64,000 nt of DNA from Mangrovicoccus sp. HB161399 (GTDB taxonomy: Bacteria > Pseudomonadota > Alphaproteobacteria > Rhodobacterales > Rhodobacteraceae): contig NZ_JAATVU010000009.1 of the NCBI RefSeq assembly GCF_013184745.1, forward strand, positions 62,001 to 126,000. The letters are read 5' to 3'. Below are positions 8,392 through 15,919 of the stretch, in pieces. Both the position numbers and the translations under genes were made by a program. The notes under the pieces were generated by a model. That model did no database searches and was not told the origin of the DNA. It was given only the letters and a program-made list of their open reading frames with translations. Position 1 is the first letter of the stretch. The number at the start of each line of letters is the position of its first letter.

Positions 8392-9279
8392 ATGGCAGCA
8401 GCTTCCGGGATCGTCACGGGCCGCAGGGCGAACATGGCGGGCAGCCTCTGGATGATCGCGGCGATGGGCGCCTTTTCGGTCGAGGATGCCTTCGTCAAGG
8501 CGGCCTCCGCGGGGCTGCCGGTGGCCGAGGTTCTGGTCCTCTTCGGGCTGGGCGGCGCGGCCGTCTTCGCGCTGGCTGCGCGGCTCTCCGGGGCGCGGCT
8601 GCTGTCCCCGGCGGTGCTGTCCCGCGCGATGTGCGTCCGCGCCGTGTTCGAGGTCACGGGCCGCCTGTTCTACGTGCTGGCGCTGGCGCTCACGCCGCTG
8701 TCCTCGACGACGGTGATCCTGCAGGCCACGCCGATCCTCGTCGTGGGCGGTGCAGCGCTTTTCCTCGGCGAAACAGTCGGCTGGCGCCGCTGGACGGCGA
8801 TCGCGCTTGGGCTGGCGGGCGTGGTGCTGATCGTGCGGCCGGGCGCGGACGGCGTCTCGGCTCTGTCGGTTCTGGCGGTGATCGGGACCATCGGCTTTGC
8901 CGGGCGCGATCTGGCCAGCCGGATGGCGCCGGCTTCGCTGGGGGCCGCCGTGCTGGGCTTCTACGGCTTCCTGGCCGTCGTCGCCGCGGGCGGGCTTTTC
9001 GCGCTCTGGGCGCGCGAACCGTTCCTGGCGCCGGCGCCGGGGCAGGCGCTGAGCATCGCCGCGGCGGTGGCGGCCGGCGCGCTGGCCTATGGCTGCCTGA
9101 TGACGGCGATGCGCACCGGCGAGGTGGGGGCAGTCACGCCGTTCCGCTACACGCGGCTGCTCTTCGGGATCGGTCTCGGGATGGCGGTCTTCGGCGAAAC
9201 CCCCGGCGCGGGCACGCTGCTGGGTGCCGGGCTGATCGTGCTGTCGGGCCTCTTCATCCTCTGGCGCGGCCGGCGCTGA
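8392..9279 (+). CDS. EamA-family (DMT) transporter, 295 aa
   Basis: Ten predicted transmembrane helices in two EamA repeats, the normal size for drug/metabolite transporters. Repeat 1 runs from the N-terminus to the GVVLIVRPG motif that commonly closes it (about 135-145); repeat 2 ends in LSGLFILWRGRR. Members export or import amino acids, metabolites or drugs; the substrate cannot be told. The ATG at 8392 is preferred to earlier in-frame starts, which would add a charged segment overlapping the channel gene promoter. Confidence 0.82.
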   Translation: MAAASGIVTGRRANMAGSLWMIAAMGAFSVEDAFVKAASAGLPVAEVLVLFGLGGAAVFALAARLSGARLLSPAVLSRAMCVRAVFEVTGRLFYVLALALTPLSSTTVILQATPILVVGGAALFLGETVGWRRWTAIALGLAGVVLIVRPGADGVSALSVLAVIGTIGFAGRDLASRMAPASLGAAVLGFYGFLAVVAAGGLFALWAREPFLAPAPGQALSIAAAVAAGALAYGCLMTAMRTGEVGAVTPFRYTRLLFGIGLGMAVFGETPGAGTLLGAGLIVLSGLFILWRGRR

Positions 9280-9298
9280 TGCGCGCCCGGGCCCAGCC

Positions 9299-9694
9299 TC
9301 AGACGGTTCTGGGGCAGGCATCGCCGACGTCGCTTGCCGGGTCGGCGAGACCGATCCAGGCATGGACTGCCGCCGCGTCGAAGCCCGACCGGCAGCTGTC
9401 GCCGACCTGCATGAGGGGCCTGCGGATCAGGATCGGATCGGCGCAGAGCGCCTCCAAAGCGTCGGCTTCGGACAGCAGGTTCGGCAGGATCTCGCCGGTT
9501 TTGACGCGCGGCGCAGTCGGGTTGAACCATTCGTTAACCGGGCTGTCTCCGAAAAATGGCCTGAGCGTTTCCGGCGTCCAGGGGTGCTCAAGCAGGTTGC
9601 GCACCCTGAGCAGGTGGCCGGACGCCTTCAGCAGCCGCTTCTGGCGCGTGTTGGAGATGCATCCGGGCTTTTCGTAGAAGATGATGATTGTCAT
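9299..9694 (-). CDS. ArsC/Spx-like nitrogenase-associated protein, 131 aa
   Basis: A thioredoxin-fold protein of the ArsC/Spx branch. The pattern (IIIFYEKPGCISNTRQKRLL, then NLLEHPWTPETLRPFFGD, EWFNPTAPRVKTGEI, DPILIRRPLMQVGD) matches the subfamily known as nitrogenase-associated protein rather than arsenate reductase. The active-site loop keeps one Cys (GCISN) and lacks a CXXC pair. The ATG at 9694 gives the usual family start. The gene lies far from the nifT end of the window, so its link to nitrogen fixation rests on family membership. It converges closely on the DMT transporter gene. Confidence 0.8.
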   Translation of the reverse strand: MTIIIFYEKPGCISNTRQKRLLKASGHLLRVRNLLEHPWTPETLRPFFGDSPVNEWFNPTAPRVKTGEILPNLLSEADALEALCADPILIRRPLMQVGDSCRSGFDAAAVHAWIGLADPASDVGDACPRTV

Positions 9695-10018
9695 GCATTT
9701 TTCCGTATGGGTCCGCCATGGTCCGTTAGGTCCAGCATGAAGCGTGCCATGCCCGCAAGAAGATGCTTGGGTCCCCGAATCAATCTTGACAATGCTTAAC
9801 TTGTTCTGCATCTGGAGGCTGTGCCGGTGGGCTGCCATCCGACAAATCTACGCTGTTGTGTAAAATGAACTGCCTTTGCCGGGCAGATTTTGCCTCATTT
9901 CCGAACAAAACCCGCAGGGTGAACCGGAATTAATCAGATTCGAGTGTAAAGAACAGGCTCGGATAGTGTATAGATTTGATGAGGGAAAACCCCGTGAGTT
10001 TCAGAAGGATTATTCCAA
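9695..10018. other. AT-richer intergenic region with divergent promoters
   Basis: A 324-bp gap, clearly more AT-rich than its neighbours, between the reverse ArsC-like gene and the forward VPxPA-CTERM gene. It must carry both promoters. TTGACA occurs at 9786-9791 and TAAAAT near 9862, but neither pairs with a convincing partner hexamer at 16-18 bp, so I do not mark a promoter. No repeat or RNA gene is evident. Confidence 0.4.
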
Positions 10019-10651
10019 ATGAAGATGGCAAACGCTATCCGGAGCTTGGCCGCCGCCGCCGCCTTCACGACGATGGCGACCGCAGGTGCCCAGGCTTCCG
10101 TGATGTTAGACACTGCAGATTGTGACGGGGTCGTTGGGATCAGCGACGTTTGTTACGTTGCTGACAATACCACCTACACCATTGACGTGATCTACACGGA
10201 CGCCGCCGATACGACCGGAGGCACTTTCGGCCTCAGCTCGTTCACGATCCTGATCCAGGACGAGGTCGAGATCGAGTCCATGTCCTTCTCCTTCGCCAAC
10301 AACATTCTTGGCCTGGTCAAGGACATCAGCGCCGATGTCGGCAAGCCGGCCCTTGGCATCGGCTACACGCTGCTGGGCATTTTCAACACGCTGCCGCTGA
10401 CCGACGGGTTCGTGATCGGCACGCTGACCTACACCACCGGCACGGTCGGCATCACCCCGGATGACGATGTCTTCGACATCAAGATGGCAGGCAGCCTGAC
10501 CACCGGCACCACCGTCTACGACCCGGTCTATGGCGTGATTTCGCGCATGGGCACCGACGTCCAGGCGTCTGCGGTTCCGGTTCCGGTTCCTGCACTGCTG
10601 CTGCTGGGCGGCATCGGCGCCCTCGTCGGCCTGCGCCGCCGCGCAGCCTGA
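10019..10651 (+). CDS. Secreted VPxPA-CTERM sorting-signal protein (paralog 1), 210 aa
   Basis: An exported surface or matrix protein. The N-terminus is a signal peptide (to about residue 26, ending AGAQAS). The mature part is beta-rich and carries a Cys pair in DTADCDGVVGISDVC. The C-terminus has the tripartite sorting signal: [11 protein letters not shown], a hydrophobic helix, and a basic RRRAA tail, the PEP-CTERM-like VPLPA class handled by an exosortase in Rhodobacterales. A GGAT-type ribosome site precedes the ATG. The next gene (10979-11584) is a close paralog in the same orientation. The binding partner or function is unknown. Confidence 0.82.
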   Translation: MKMANAIRSLAAAAAFTTMATAGAQASVMLDTADCDGVVGISDVCYVADNTTYTIDVIYTDAADTTGGTFGLSSFTILIQDEVEIESMSFSFANNILGLVKDISADVGKPALGIGYTLLGIFNTLPLTDGFVIGTLTYTTGTVGITPDDDVFDIKMAGSLTTGTTVYDPVYGVISRMGTDVQASAVPVPVPALLLLGGIGALVGLRRRAA

Positions 10652-10694
10652 TCCTGCTGCCCTCCGGGGCTGCAGACCTCAAATTTCGGCAGAG

Positions 10695-10721
10695 GGCCCC
10701 TCCGGGGGCCTTCTCTCGTTT
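10695..10721 (+). terminator. Intrinsic terminator after paralog 1
   Basis: GGCCCC (10695-10700), 4-nt loop, GGGGCC (10705-10710), then the T-rich TTCTCTCGTT. It ends the first VPxPA-CTERM gene and separates it from its paralog, so each has its own transcript. Confidence 0.65.
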
Positions 10722-10978
10722 CGGGGGCTGGAGTCGGCGCTCCGCTTGCCCCGCCGGGTTTGCCGCGGGGCATTTCCCGTCTGAACCGGACGCCCGAGGC
10801 GGGCTGGCCCGGCAGCATCCCCCGCCGAAACGGCCGGATGGCGGGCCCGATGCCTTTCCCTCGCGGGAGCACGCATTTTTCCGGGGGAAACTATATTCAA
10901 ATTTAAGAAGAAGAGATGTATCCGTTCTGCGTTCGCCCGGGGGAAAAGGCCCGACGGGATTCAGGAGGAGTGGATGCC

Positions 10979-11584
10979 ATGAAAATGGTGAATGCATTCA
11001 AGTGCATGGCAGCTTCCGCTGCGATGATGATGGGCGCGGCTGCTGCAGACGCGTCCGTGATGTTCGACAGCGGGGATTGCGACAACGTCGTCGGCATCAG
11101 CGACGAATGCGGCGTGTCCAGTTATTCGACCTATACCGTCGACATCCTCTACACCGATGCGGTCGACACGACCGGCGGTTCGGCCGGCTTCTCGGCCTTC
11201 ACGGTGCTGGCCTTCGACCCGGTCGAGATCACCTCGCTGAGCTTCGCCTTCAACGGCATTCTCGGCACCACCCGGGACCTGCTCCTGACGAATGGCCTGC
11301 AGGCGCTCGGCGTGGGCTATTTCCTGGTGGACGGGCTGAGCGACGGCGACGTGATCGGCACGCTGACTTACACGACCGGCCTGGTCGGCGTCACCCCCGA
11401 TGACGACGTGTCCGACCTGAAGCTGGCGGGCAGCTCCCTGTTCGGCACCACCGTCTACGACCCGATCTACGGCCTCGCCGCGCGGTCGAATGTAGATGTG
11501 CAGGCGGTTCCGGTTCCCGTTCCGGCGCTGCTGCTGCTTGGCGGGATCGGCGTCCTGGCCAGCCTGCGCCGCCGCGCGGCCTGA
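10979..11584 (+). CDS. Secreted VPxPA-CTERM sorting-signal protein (paralog 2), 201 aa
   Basis: Paralog of the preceding gene, matching it along its whole length: same opening (MKMVNAF versus MKMANAI), same Cys pair motif ([14 protein letters not shown]), shared [10 protein letters not shown] and [26 protein letters not shown] blocks, and the same [15 protein letters not shown] plus RRRAA tail. It is exported by a signal peptide and probably processed by an exosortase. A strong AGGAGG lies at 10963-10968, 10 bases before the chosen ATG. It has its own terminator. The pair looks like a tandem duplication that has since diverged. Confidence 0.82.
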   Translation: MKMVNAFKCMAASAAMMMGAAAADASVMFDSGDCDNVVGISDECGVSSYSTYTVDILYTDAVDTTGGSAGFSAFTVLAFDPVEITSLSFAFNGILGTTRDLLLTNGLQALGVGYFLVDGLSDGDVIGTLTYTTGLVGVTPDDDVSDLKLAGSSLFGTTVYDPIYGLAARSNVDVQAVPVPVPALLLLGGIGVLASLRRRAA

Positions 11585-11628
11585 CCGGCCCCCGCCGCGG
11601 CCGCGGCTGAGGGCGCAGAATGTTGCAG

Positions 11629-11656
11629 AAGGCCCCGAAGGGGCCTTTTCGCTTTT
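11629..11656 (+). terminator. Intrinsic terminator after paralog 2
   Basis: AAGGCCCC (11629-11636), GAA loop, GGGGCCTT (11640-11647), then TTTCGCTTTT. A textbook rho-independent terminator. Confidence 0.85.
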
Positions 11657-11720
11657 CCGCGATGGCCTTGCCCGCCGCGGCCGGACCGCCCATATCGGCA
11701 GGGCAGTACCGGAGGGCAAG

Positions 11721-12626
11721 ATGGGCTACGTGAAGACCGCAATGCTTATGGCCGCGATGACGGCCCTGTTCATGGGCGTCGGCTACCTGATCGGCGGCAG
11801 CGGCGGCGCGCTGATTGCCTTGGTGGTGGCTGGGGCGATGAACGTGATCAGCTGGTGGAATTCCGACAAGATGGTGCTGCGGATGAACGGCGCGCAGTAT
11901 CTCGCGCCCGGAGACCGCTACGGGCTGAACGACATGGTGGGCCAGCTTGCCGACCGGGCCGGGCTGCCGCATCCCGCCGTATACCTGATGGACCAGCCGC
12001 AGCCGAACGCCTTCGCTACCGGGCGGAACCCGCAGAACGCCGCCGTGGCCGTGACTTCGGGACTACTGCGCAATCTCAGCCGCGAGGAAGTCGCGGGCGT
12101 CGTGGCGCACGAACTTGCCCATATCCGCAACCGCGACACCGCGATCATGACGGTGACGGCGACCTTTGCCGGCGCGATCTCGATGCTGGCCAACTTCGCG
12201 CTGTTCTTCGGCGGCAGCCGCGAGCGGGCCGGGCTCTTGGGGACGATCGCCCTGATGATCCTCGCGCCGCTGGCGGCCACGTTGGTGCAGATGGCGATCT
12301 CGCGCTCGCGGGAATACGAGGCGGACCGGATCGGCGCCGAAATCTGCGGCAATCCCGAATGGCTGGCCTCGGCGCTGGAGGGGCTGCAGCGCACCGTCCC
12401 GCGGATCGACAACATGGCGGCGGAGCGCAACCCGGCGACGGCGCACATGTTCATCATCAACCCGCTGCATGGCGGCAAGATGGACAATCTCTTCGCCACC
12501 CACCCGGCGACCGAGAACCGCGTCGCCGCGCTGCGTGCCATGGACGGCGGCGCGCGCCCGGCAGCCTCTGCGGTCTCCCCGCAGCGCCCGCGTCCCGCGT
12601 CCCCGCGCAGCGGTCCCTGGGGCTGA
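11721..12626 (+). CDS. htpX: Membrane zinc metalloprotease HtpX
   Basis: Inner-membrane protease for quality control of membrane proteins, working alongside FtsH. Two N-terminal transmembrane helices (about 5-45), the zinc motif HELAH at 130-134, two further helices (about 145-205) and the third-ligand region [13 protein letters not shown] are present. The C-terminus is Pro/Arg-rich and disordered. The 301-residue length is normal. GGAGGG precedes the ATG at 11721. It stops 2 bases before the end of the convergent luxR-type gene. Confidence 0.93.
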   Translation: MGYVKTAMLMAAMTALFMGVGYLIGGSGGALIALVVAGAMNVISWWNSDKMVLRMNGAQYLAPGDRYGLNDMVGQLADRAGLPHPAVYLMDQPQPNAFATGRNPQNAAVAVTSGLLRNLSREEVAGVVAHELAHIRNRDTAIMTVTATFAGAISMLANFALFFGGSRERAGLLGTIALMILAPLAATLVQMAISRSREYEADRIGAEICGNPEWLASALEGLQRTVPRIDNMAAERNPATAHMFIINPLHGGKMDNLFATHPATENRVAALRAMDGGARPAASAVSPQRPRPASPRSGPWG

Positions 12627-12628
12627 TC

Positions 12629-13525
12629 TCAGTCCGGCGGGGCCGGGGTTTCGCCGGCGATGTCCGACCGCTCGTAGGGCAGGGCATCGAGATGGCGCAG
12701 CCGCATCGCGACCATGGCGGCCTGCATGAGCGTGCGGGTGCCGTAATAGGCGCAGATCCGGCTCTCGGCCTCCTCGGCCGGCACGGTGCCGTAGCGCGCG
12801 CAGGCCTCTGCCATGGTCGATCCCTGGAACAGCGCGCGCAGCAGCCGCAGCAATTCCAGCGGCGGCCGCCTGTCAGAGCGGATCTCTTCCGACGCGACTT
12901 CGGCGAAGATGTGCAGGAGCTGGTCGGCGAGGAAATCGAGATCGGAGAGCTGGGGGGCCAGCGCCGCGCGGAACTCTGCGTCCGGCCGTTCCGAGGACAG
13001 AGTGAGCGCGACCCGGAGATCCTTCCAGATTCGCATCGGCAAAGTGTACCCGGCCGCGCCGACGCCCAGCTCGGCCGCGGAGGCGAAGAATCCGGCCACC
13101 CGGGGGAGGGAGCGGTCGAGGCTGTCCCAGAAGAAGCCCGCATCGGTGTTGCGCGCCCGCGCGATCACCGGGTCGATCGAGGAATAGCCGCGCTCCACGT
13201 AGCGGGCGATCCAGGCATCGGGATAGGTCGTGACCACGCGCGGGTCGATCAGCATCGACGGCGTGTCGGTCACGACATGGATGGTGGCATGGCTGGCATC
13301 GAAGCGTGCGGCAATGCCGTGGAGGACCTGCAGGAGGCCGGCCGTGTCGCGGACGCCGGCGATCTGCTCCGACAGGCGTTCGGCGGCTTCGTGGCGGAAC
13401 ACCCGGATCGTTTCCAGCTGGCCCGATTTCACCAGTCTCAGGATGTCCGCGGCCAATGTGTCTTCGCCCGCATCCCGCAGAGATCCGATGGAATTCACCA
13501 GTGAGGTATATACCCAGTTGGCCAT
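12629..13525 (-). CDS. LuxR-family autoinducer-binding protein with atypical DNA-binding domain
   Basis: A quorum-sensing receptor. The autoinducer-binding domain has the invariant pocket residues with exact TraR spacing: W105, Y109, D118, P119 and W133 in YPDAWIARYVERGYSSIDP and FFW. About 50 extra residues precede the domain compared with TraR. The C-terminal third, where the LuxR helix-turn-helix should be, is strongly diverged (LRALFQGSTMAEACARYG and onward) and lacks the usual TPRE...G..S..IA pattern, so DNA binding may be altered or lost. The gene is divergent from a luxI-type gene over a 133-bp palindrome-rich gap. Confidence 0.8.
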   Translation of the reverse strand: MANWVYTSLVNSIGSLRDAGEDTLAADILRLVKSGQLETIRVFRHEAAERLSEQIAGVRDTAGLLQVLHGIAARFDASHATIHVVTDTPSMLIDPRVVTTYPDAWIARYVERGYSSIDPVIARARNTDAGFFWDSLDRSLPRVAGFFASAAELGVGAAGYTLPMRIWKDLRVALTLSSERPDAEFRAALAPQLSDLDFLADQLLHIFAEVASEEIRSDRRPPLELLRLLRALFQGSTMAEACARYGTVPAEEAESRICAYYGTRTLMQAAMVAMRLRHLDALPYERSDIAGETPAPPD

Positions 13526-13547
13526 AACTCCTGAACACTACCACCAA

Positions 13548-13590
13548 TTCCGCATCTGAAAAGACAATTAAAATGCGGAAACGCATTGTC
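13548..13590. promoter_or_regulatory. Overlapping palindromes between luxR and luxI genes
   Basis: Three inverted repeats share this stretch: TTCCGCAT (13548-13555) with ATGCGGAA (13573-13580); the perfect 16-mer AATGCGGAAACGCATT (13572-13587); and GACAAT (13563-13568) with ATTGTC (13585-13590). Such density in the intergenic region of a quorum-sensing pair suggests operators. Confidence 0.5.
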
Positions 13591-13619
13591 AATGAATCTG
13601 GGTCTTCCTGTTGATGTTT

Positions 13620-13638
13620 CCAATTTGTTCTAAATTGG
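13620..13638. promoter_or_regulatory. Lux-box-like 19-bp inverted repeat upstream of luxI
   Basis: CCAATTTGTTCTAAATTGG is a perfect inverted repeat with 7-bp arms and a 5-bp centre, close to the 18-20 bp size of lux boxes. Its centre lies 30 bp before the luxI-type ATG. It is not the canonical lux-box sequence. Binding by the adjacent LuxR-type protein is inferred from position. Confidence 0.5.
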
Positions 13639-13658
13639 CCAGACATCCGGGAGGACCC

Positions 13659-14276
13659 ATGCTCACCATACTCGACCACGCAGAATTCGCCGCAAGGGCT
13701 GACCTGGCTTCCGCCGTGCACCGCGACCGCGCCGCCCAATTCGTCCGCCGCCATCGCTGGCCGCTGGATCTGACCGGCGAAGGGGCCGAGATCGACGGCT
13801 TCGACGCGCCGGGCACGGAATACCTGGTGGCCGAACGCGCCGGTCGCCATCTGGCGTCGCTCCGGCTGCGGCGGGCGGCGGCGGGCAGCATGGCCGAGGC
13901 CGCCTTTCCGGCGATCTGGCGCCGCCACGGCACGGCGCTTTCCGGGATGAGCGAGGTCACGCGGCTGTGCAGCGCGCCCGGGCTCGGCGGGGCCGCCTGC
14001 CGCGAGGCCATTGCCGAACTGCTGATCGGGCTCTGCCGCCACGGCCGCCGCAGCGGGCAGGAGCGGCTGTTCGGGATCGTCTATCCGGGGGTGGCGCGGG
14101 CCATCGCGCGGGACGGCTGGCAGGCGGAGCGGCTGGACAGCTTCGAGACCGGCGGCCGGGAAACCTGGCTCTGCCGCTGGGACTGCACGGCGGAGGCCGA
14201 CTGGCGGCTGCAGGAATGTGCCGCCCGCCTGGCAGAGCGGGCGGCATCGGCGCGGCAGGACCGCCGCGCGGCATGA
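13659..14276 (+). CDS. Acyl-homoserine-lactone synthase (LuxI family)
   Basis: Makes an N-acyl-homoserine lactone signal from AdoMet and an acyl carrier. Conserved LuxI residues are all visible: R24, F28, W34, the acidic trio E44-x-D46-xx-D49 (EIDGFD), R69, and E99-xx-R102 in SEVTRLC. The 205-residue length is normal. GGGAGGA precedes the ATG at 13659. The signal chain length cannot be read from sequence. It is divergent from its likely receptor gene and ends 4 bases before the convergent dnaB. Confidence 0.85.
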   Translation: MLTILDHAEFAARADLASAVHRDRAAQFVRRHRWPLDLTGEGAEIDGFDAPGTEYLVAERAGRHLASLRLRRAAAGSMAEAAFPAIWRRHGTALSGMSEVTRLCSAPGLGGAACREAIAELLIGLCRHGRRSGQERLFGIVYPGVARAIARDGWQAERLDSFETGGRETWLCRWDCTAEADWRLQECAARLAERAASARQDRRAA

Positions 14277-14280
14277 CGGG

Positions 14281-15768
14281 TCAGAAGCTGTCGACGCCGT
14301 TCTGCCATGGTTTGATCAGGTTGCCGAAGCGGGTGAAGCGGCCCTCGAAGCTCAGCTCCACCGTGCCGATCGGTCCGTGGCGCTGCTTGCCCAGGATGAC
14401 CTCGGCCTTGCCGTGGCAGCGTTCCATCGTCTCCTGCCACTTGGCCATCGCTTCGAGGTTGTCGTCCGAGGGCTTCTCGCGCTCCTTGTAGTATTCCTCG
14501 CGGTACACGAACATCACCGCATCGGCATCCTGCTCGATCGAGCCGGATTCGCGCAGGTCGGAAAGCTGCGGGCGCTTGTCCTCGCGGTTCTCCACCTGGC
14601 GCGACAGCTGCGACAGCGCTACGACCGGGATGTTCAGTTCCTTGGCGATCGCCTTGAGGCCCTGGGTGATCTCCGAGACCTCGTTCACCCGGCTGTCCTT
14701 GGCCGAGGCCGGGCGGACGAGCTGCAGGTAGTCGACGAAAAGAACGTCGAGACCGTGGGTCCGCTTCAGCCGCCGCGCGCGCGCCGCGAGCTGCGAGATC
14801 GGCAGGGCGGGCGTGTCGTCGATATAGAGCGGGCAGGATTCCAGCGTCTTCGCCGCCTCGACGAAGCGGCGGAACTCGGCCTCGGTCATGTCGCCGCGGC
14901 GGATCTGCTCCGACGGCACTTCGGAGGCTTCGGACAGCACGCGCGCGGCGAGCTGCTCGGAGGACATTTCCAGCGAATAGAAGCCCACCACGCCGCCGTT
15001 CACCGCGCCCTCGGTGCCGTCGGGCAGTATGCCCTTCTTGTAGGCCTTGGCGACGTTGAAGGCGATGTTGGTCGCCAGCGATGTCTTCCCCATCGAGGGA
15101 CGCCCGGCGAGGATTAGGAGGTCGGACCGGTGCAGGCCGCCCAGCTTCTTGTCGAGATCGTCGAGCCCGGTGGAGATGCCAGCGAGCCCGCCGTCGCGCT
15201 GGTAGGCGGCGTTGGCGACGTTCACCGCCTCGGTCACCGCGCGCAGGAAGGACGTGAAGCCCTTAGAGGCCTGGCCCTGCTCGCCCATCGCATAGAGCGC
15301 CTGCTCGGCCTGGACGATCTGGTCCTTCGGTTCGCTGTCGGCCTCGACGCGGCGCGCGCGCTCGGAGATGTCGCGGCCCAGGTTCATCAGCTGTCGCCGC
15401 ATGTACATGTCGTGGATCAGCTGCGCGTAGTCCGCCGCCGCGAATGTCGAGATCGCCGCGCCCGCCAGACGGGCCAGATAGGCCGGGCCGCCGAGCTCGC
15501 GCAGGCCCGGATCGTCCTCCAGGAACGCGCCCAGCGTCACCGGGCTGACCAGCGCGTTCTTGGCGAAGCGGCTGGCCGCGATTTCGAAGATGCGCCCGTG
15601 CACCGGGTCGTAGAAATGGTCTGCCTTCAGGATCGACGCCACGCGGTCGAAGACCCGGTCGTTGGTCAGGATCGCGCCCAGAAGCTGCTGCTCGGCTTCG
15701 ATGGAGTGCGGTAGCGCGTCGCTGACTTCCTCGGCGCTTTGCGCGCCGATCTGACCCATGTCGTTCAT
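14281..15768 (-). CDS. dnaB: Replicative DNA helicase DnaB
   Basis: The hexameric helicase that unwinds DNA ahead of the replication fork. The N-terminal DnaG-interacting domain begins LPHSIEAEQQLLGAIL; the RecA-like core has Walker A GRPSMGKTS, Walker B VLFVDYLQLV, and the C-terminal KQRHGPIGTVEL motif with its Arg finger region. The 495-residue length is normal, with no intein. The ATG at 15768 is preceded by AGGCAGGA. A perfect DnaA box lies about 75 bp upstream. Confidence 0.95.
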   Translation of the reverse strand: MNDMGQIGAQSAEEVSDALPHSIEAEQQLLGAILTNDRVFDRVASILKADHFYDPVHGRIFEIAASRFAKNALVSPVTLGAFLEDDPGLRELGGPAYLARLAGAAISTFAAADYAQLIHDMYMRRQLMNLGRDISERARRVEADSEPKDQIVQAEQALYAMGEQGQASKGFTSFLRAVTEAVNVANAAYQRDGGLAGISTGLDDLDKKLGGLHRSDLLILAGRPSMGKTSLATNIAFNVAKAYKKGILPDGTEGAVNGGVVGFYSLEMSSEQLAARVLSEASEVPSEQIRRGDMTEAEFRRFVEAAKTLESCPLYIDDTPALPISQLAARARRLKRTHGLDVLFVDYLQLVRPASAKDSRVNEVSEITQGLKAIAKELNIPVVALSQLSRQVENREDKRPQLSDLRESGSIEQDADAVMFVYREEYYKEREKPSDDNLEAMAKWQETMERCHGKAEVILGKQRHGPIGTVELSFEGRFTRFGNLIKPWQNGVDSF

Positions 15769-15840
15769 GGTTCCTGCCTCGTTGTCACCCGTACCGGGCG
15801 GGATAGCCCCCCGCGGCTGTGAGGCGCAAGGCGGATATCC

Positions 15841-15849
15841 TGTGGATAA
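15841..15849. promoter_or_regulatory. DnaA box in the dnaB promoter region
   Basis: TGTGGATAA is the reverse complement of the consensus DnaA box TTATCCACA. On the dnaB strand it directly follows a TATACA element that could be a -10 box, so bound DnaA would overlap the start of transcription. A weaker 7-of-9 match (CTGTCCACA) lies near 15894. Confidence 0.55.
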
Positions 15850-15919
15850 GATTGTATAACTGCTCGCGTCCAGATTACGGGTCTGGCCGGATTCTGTCCA
15901 CAAGGGATTGTGGGCGGAC

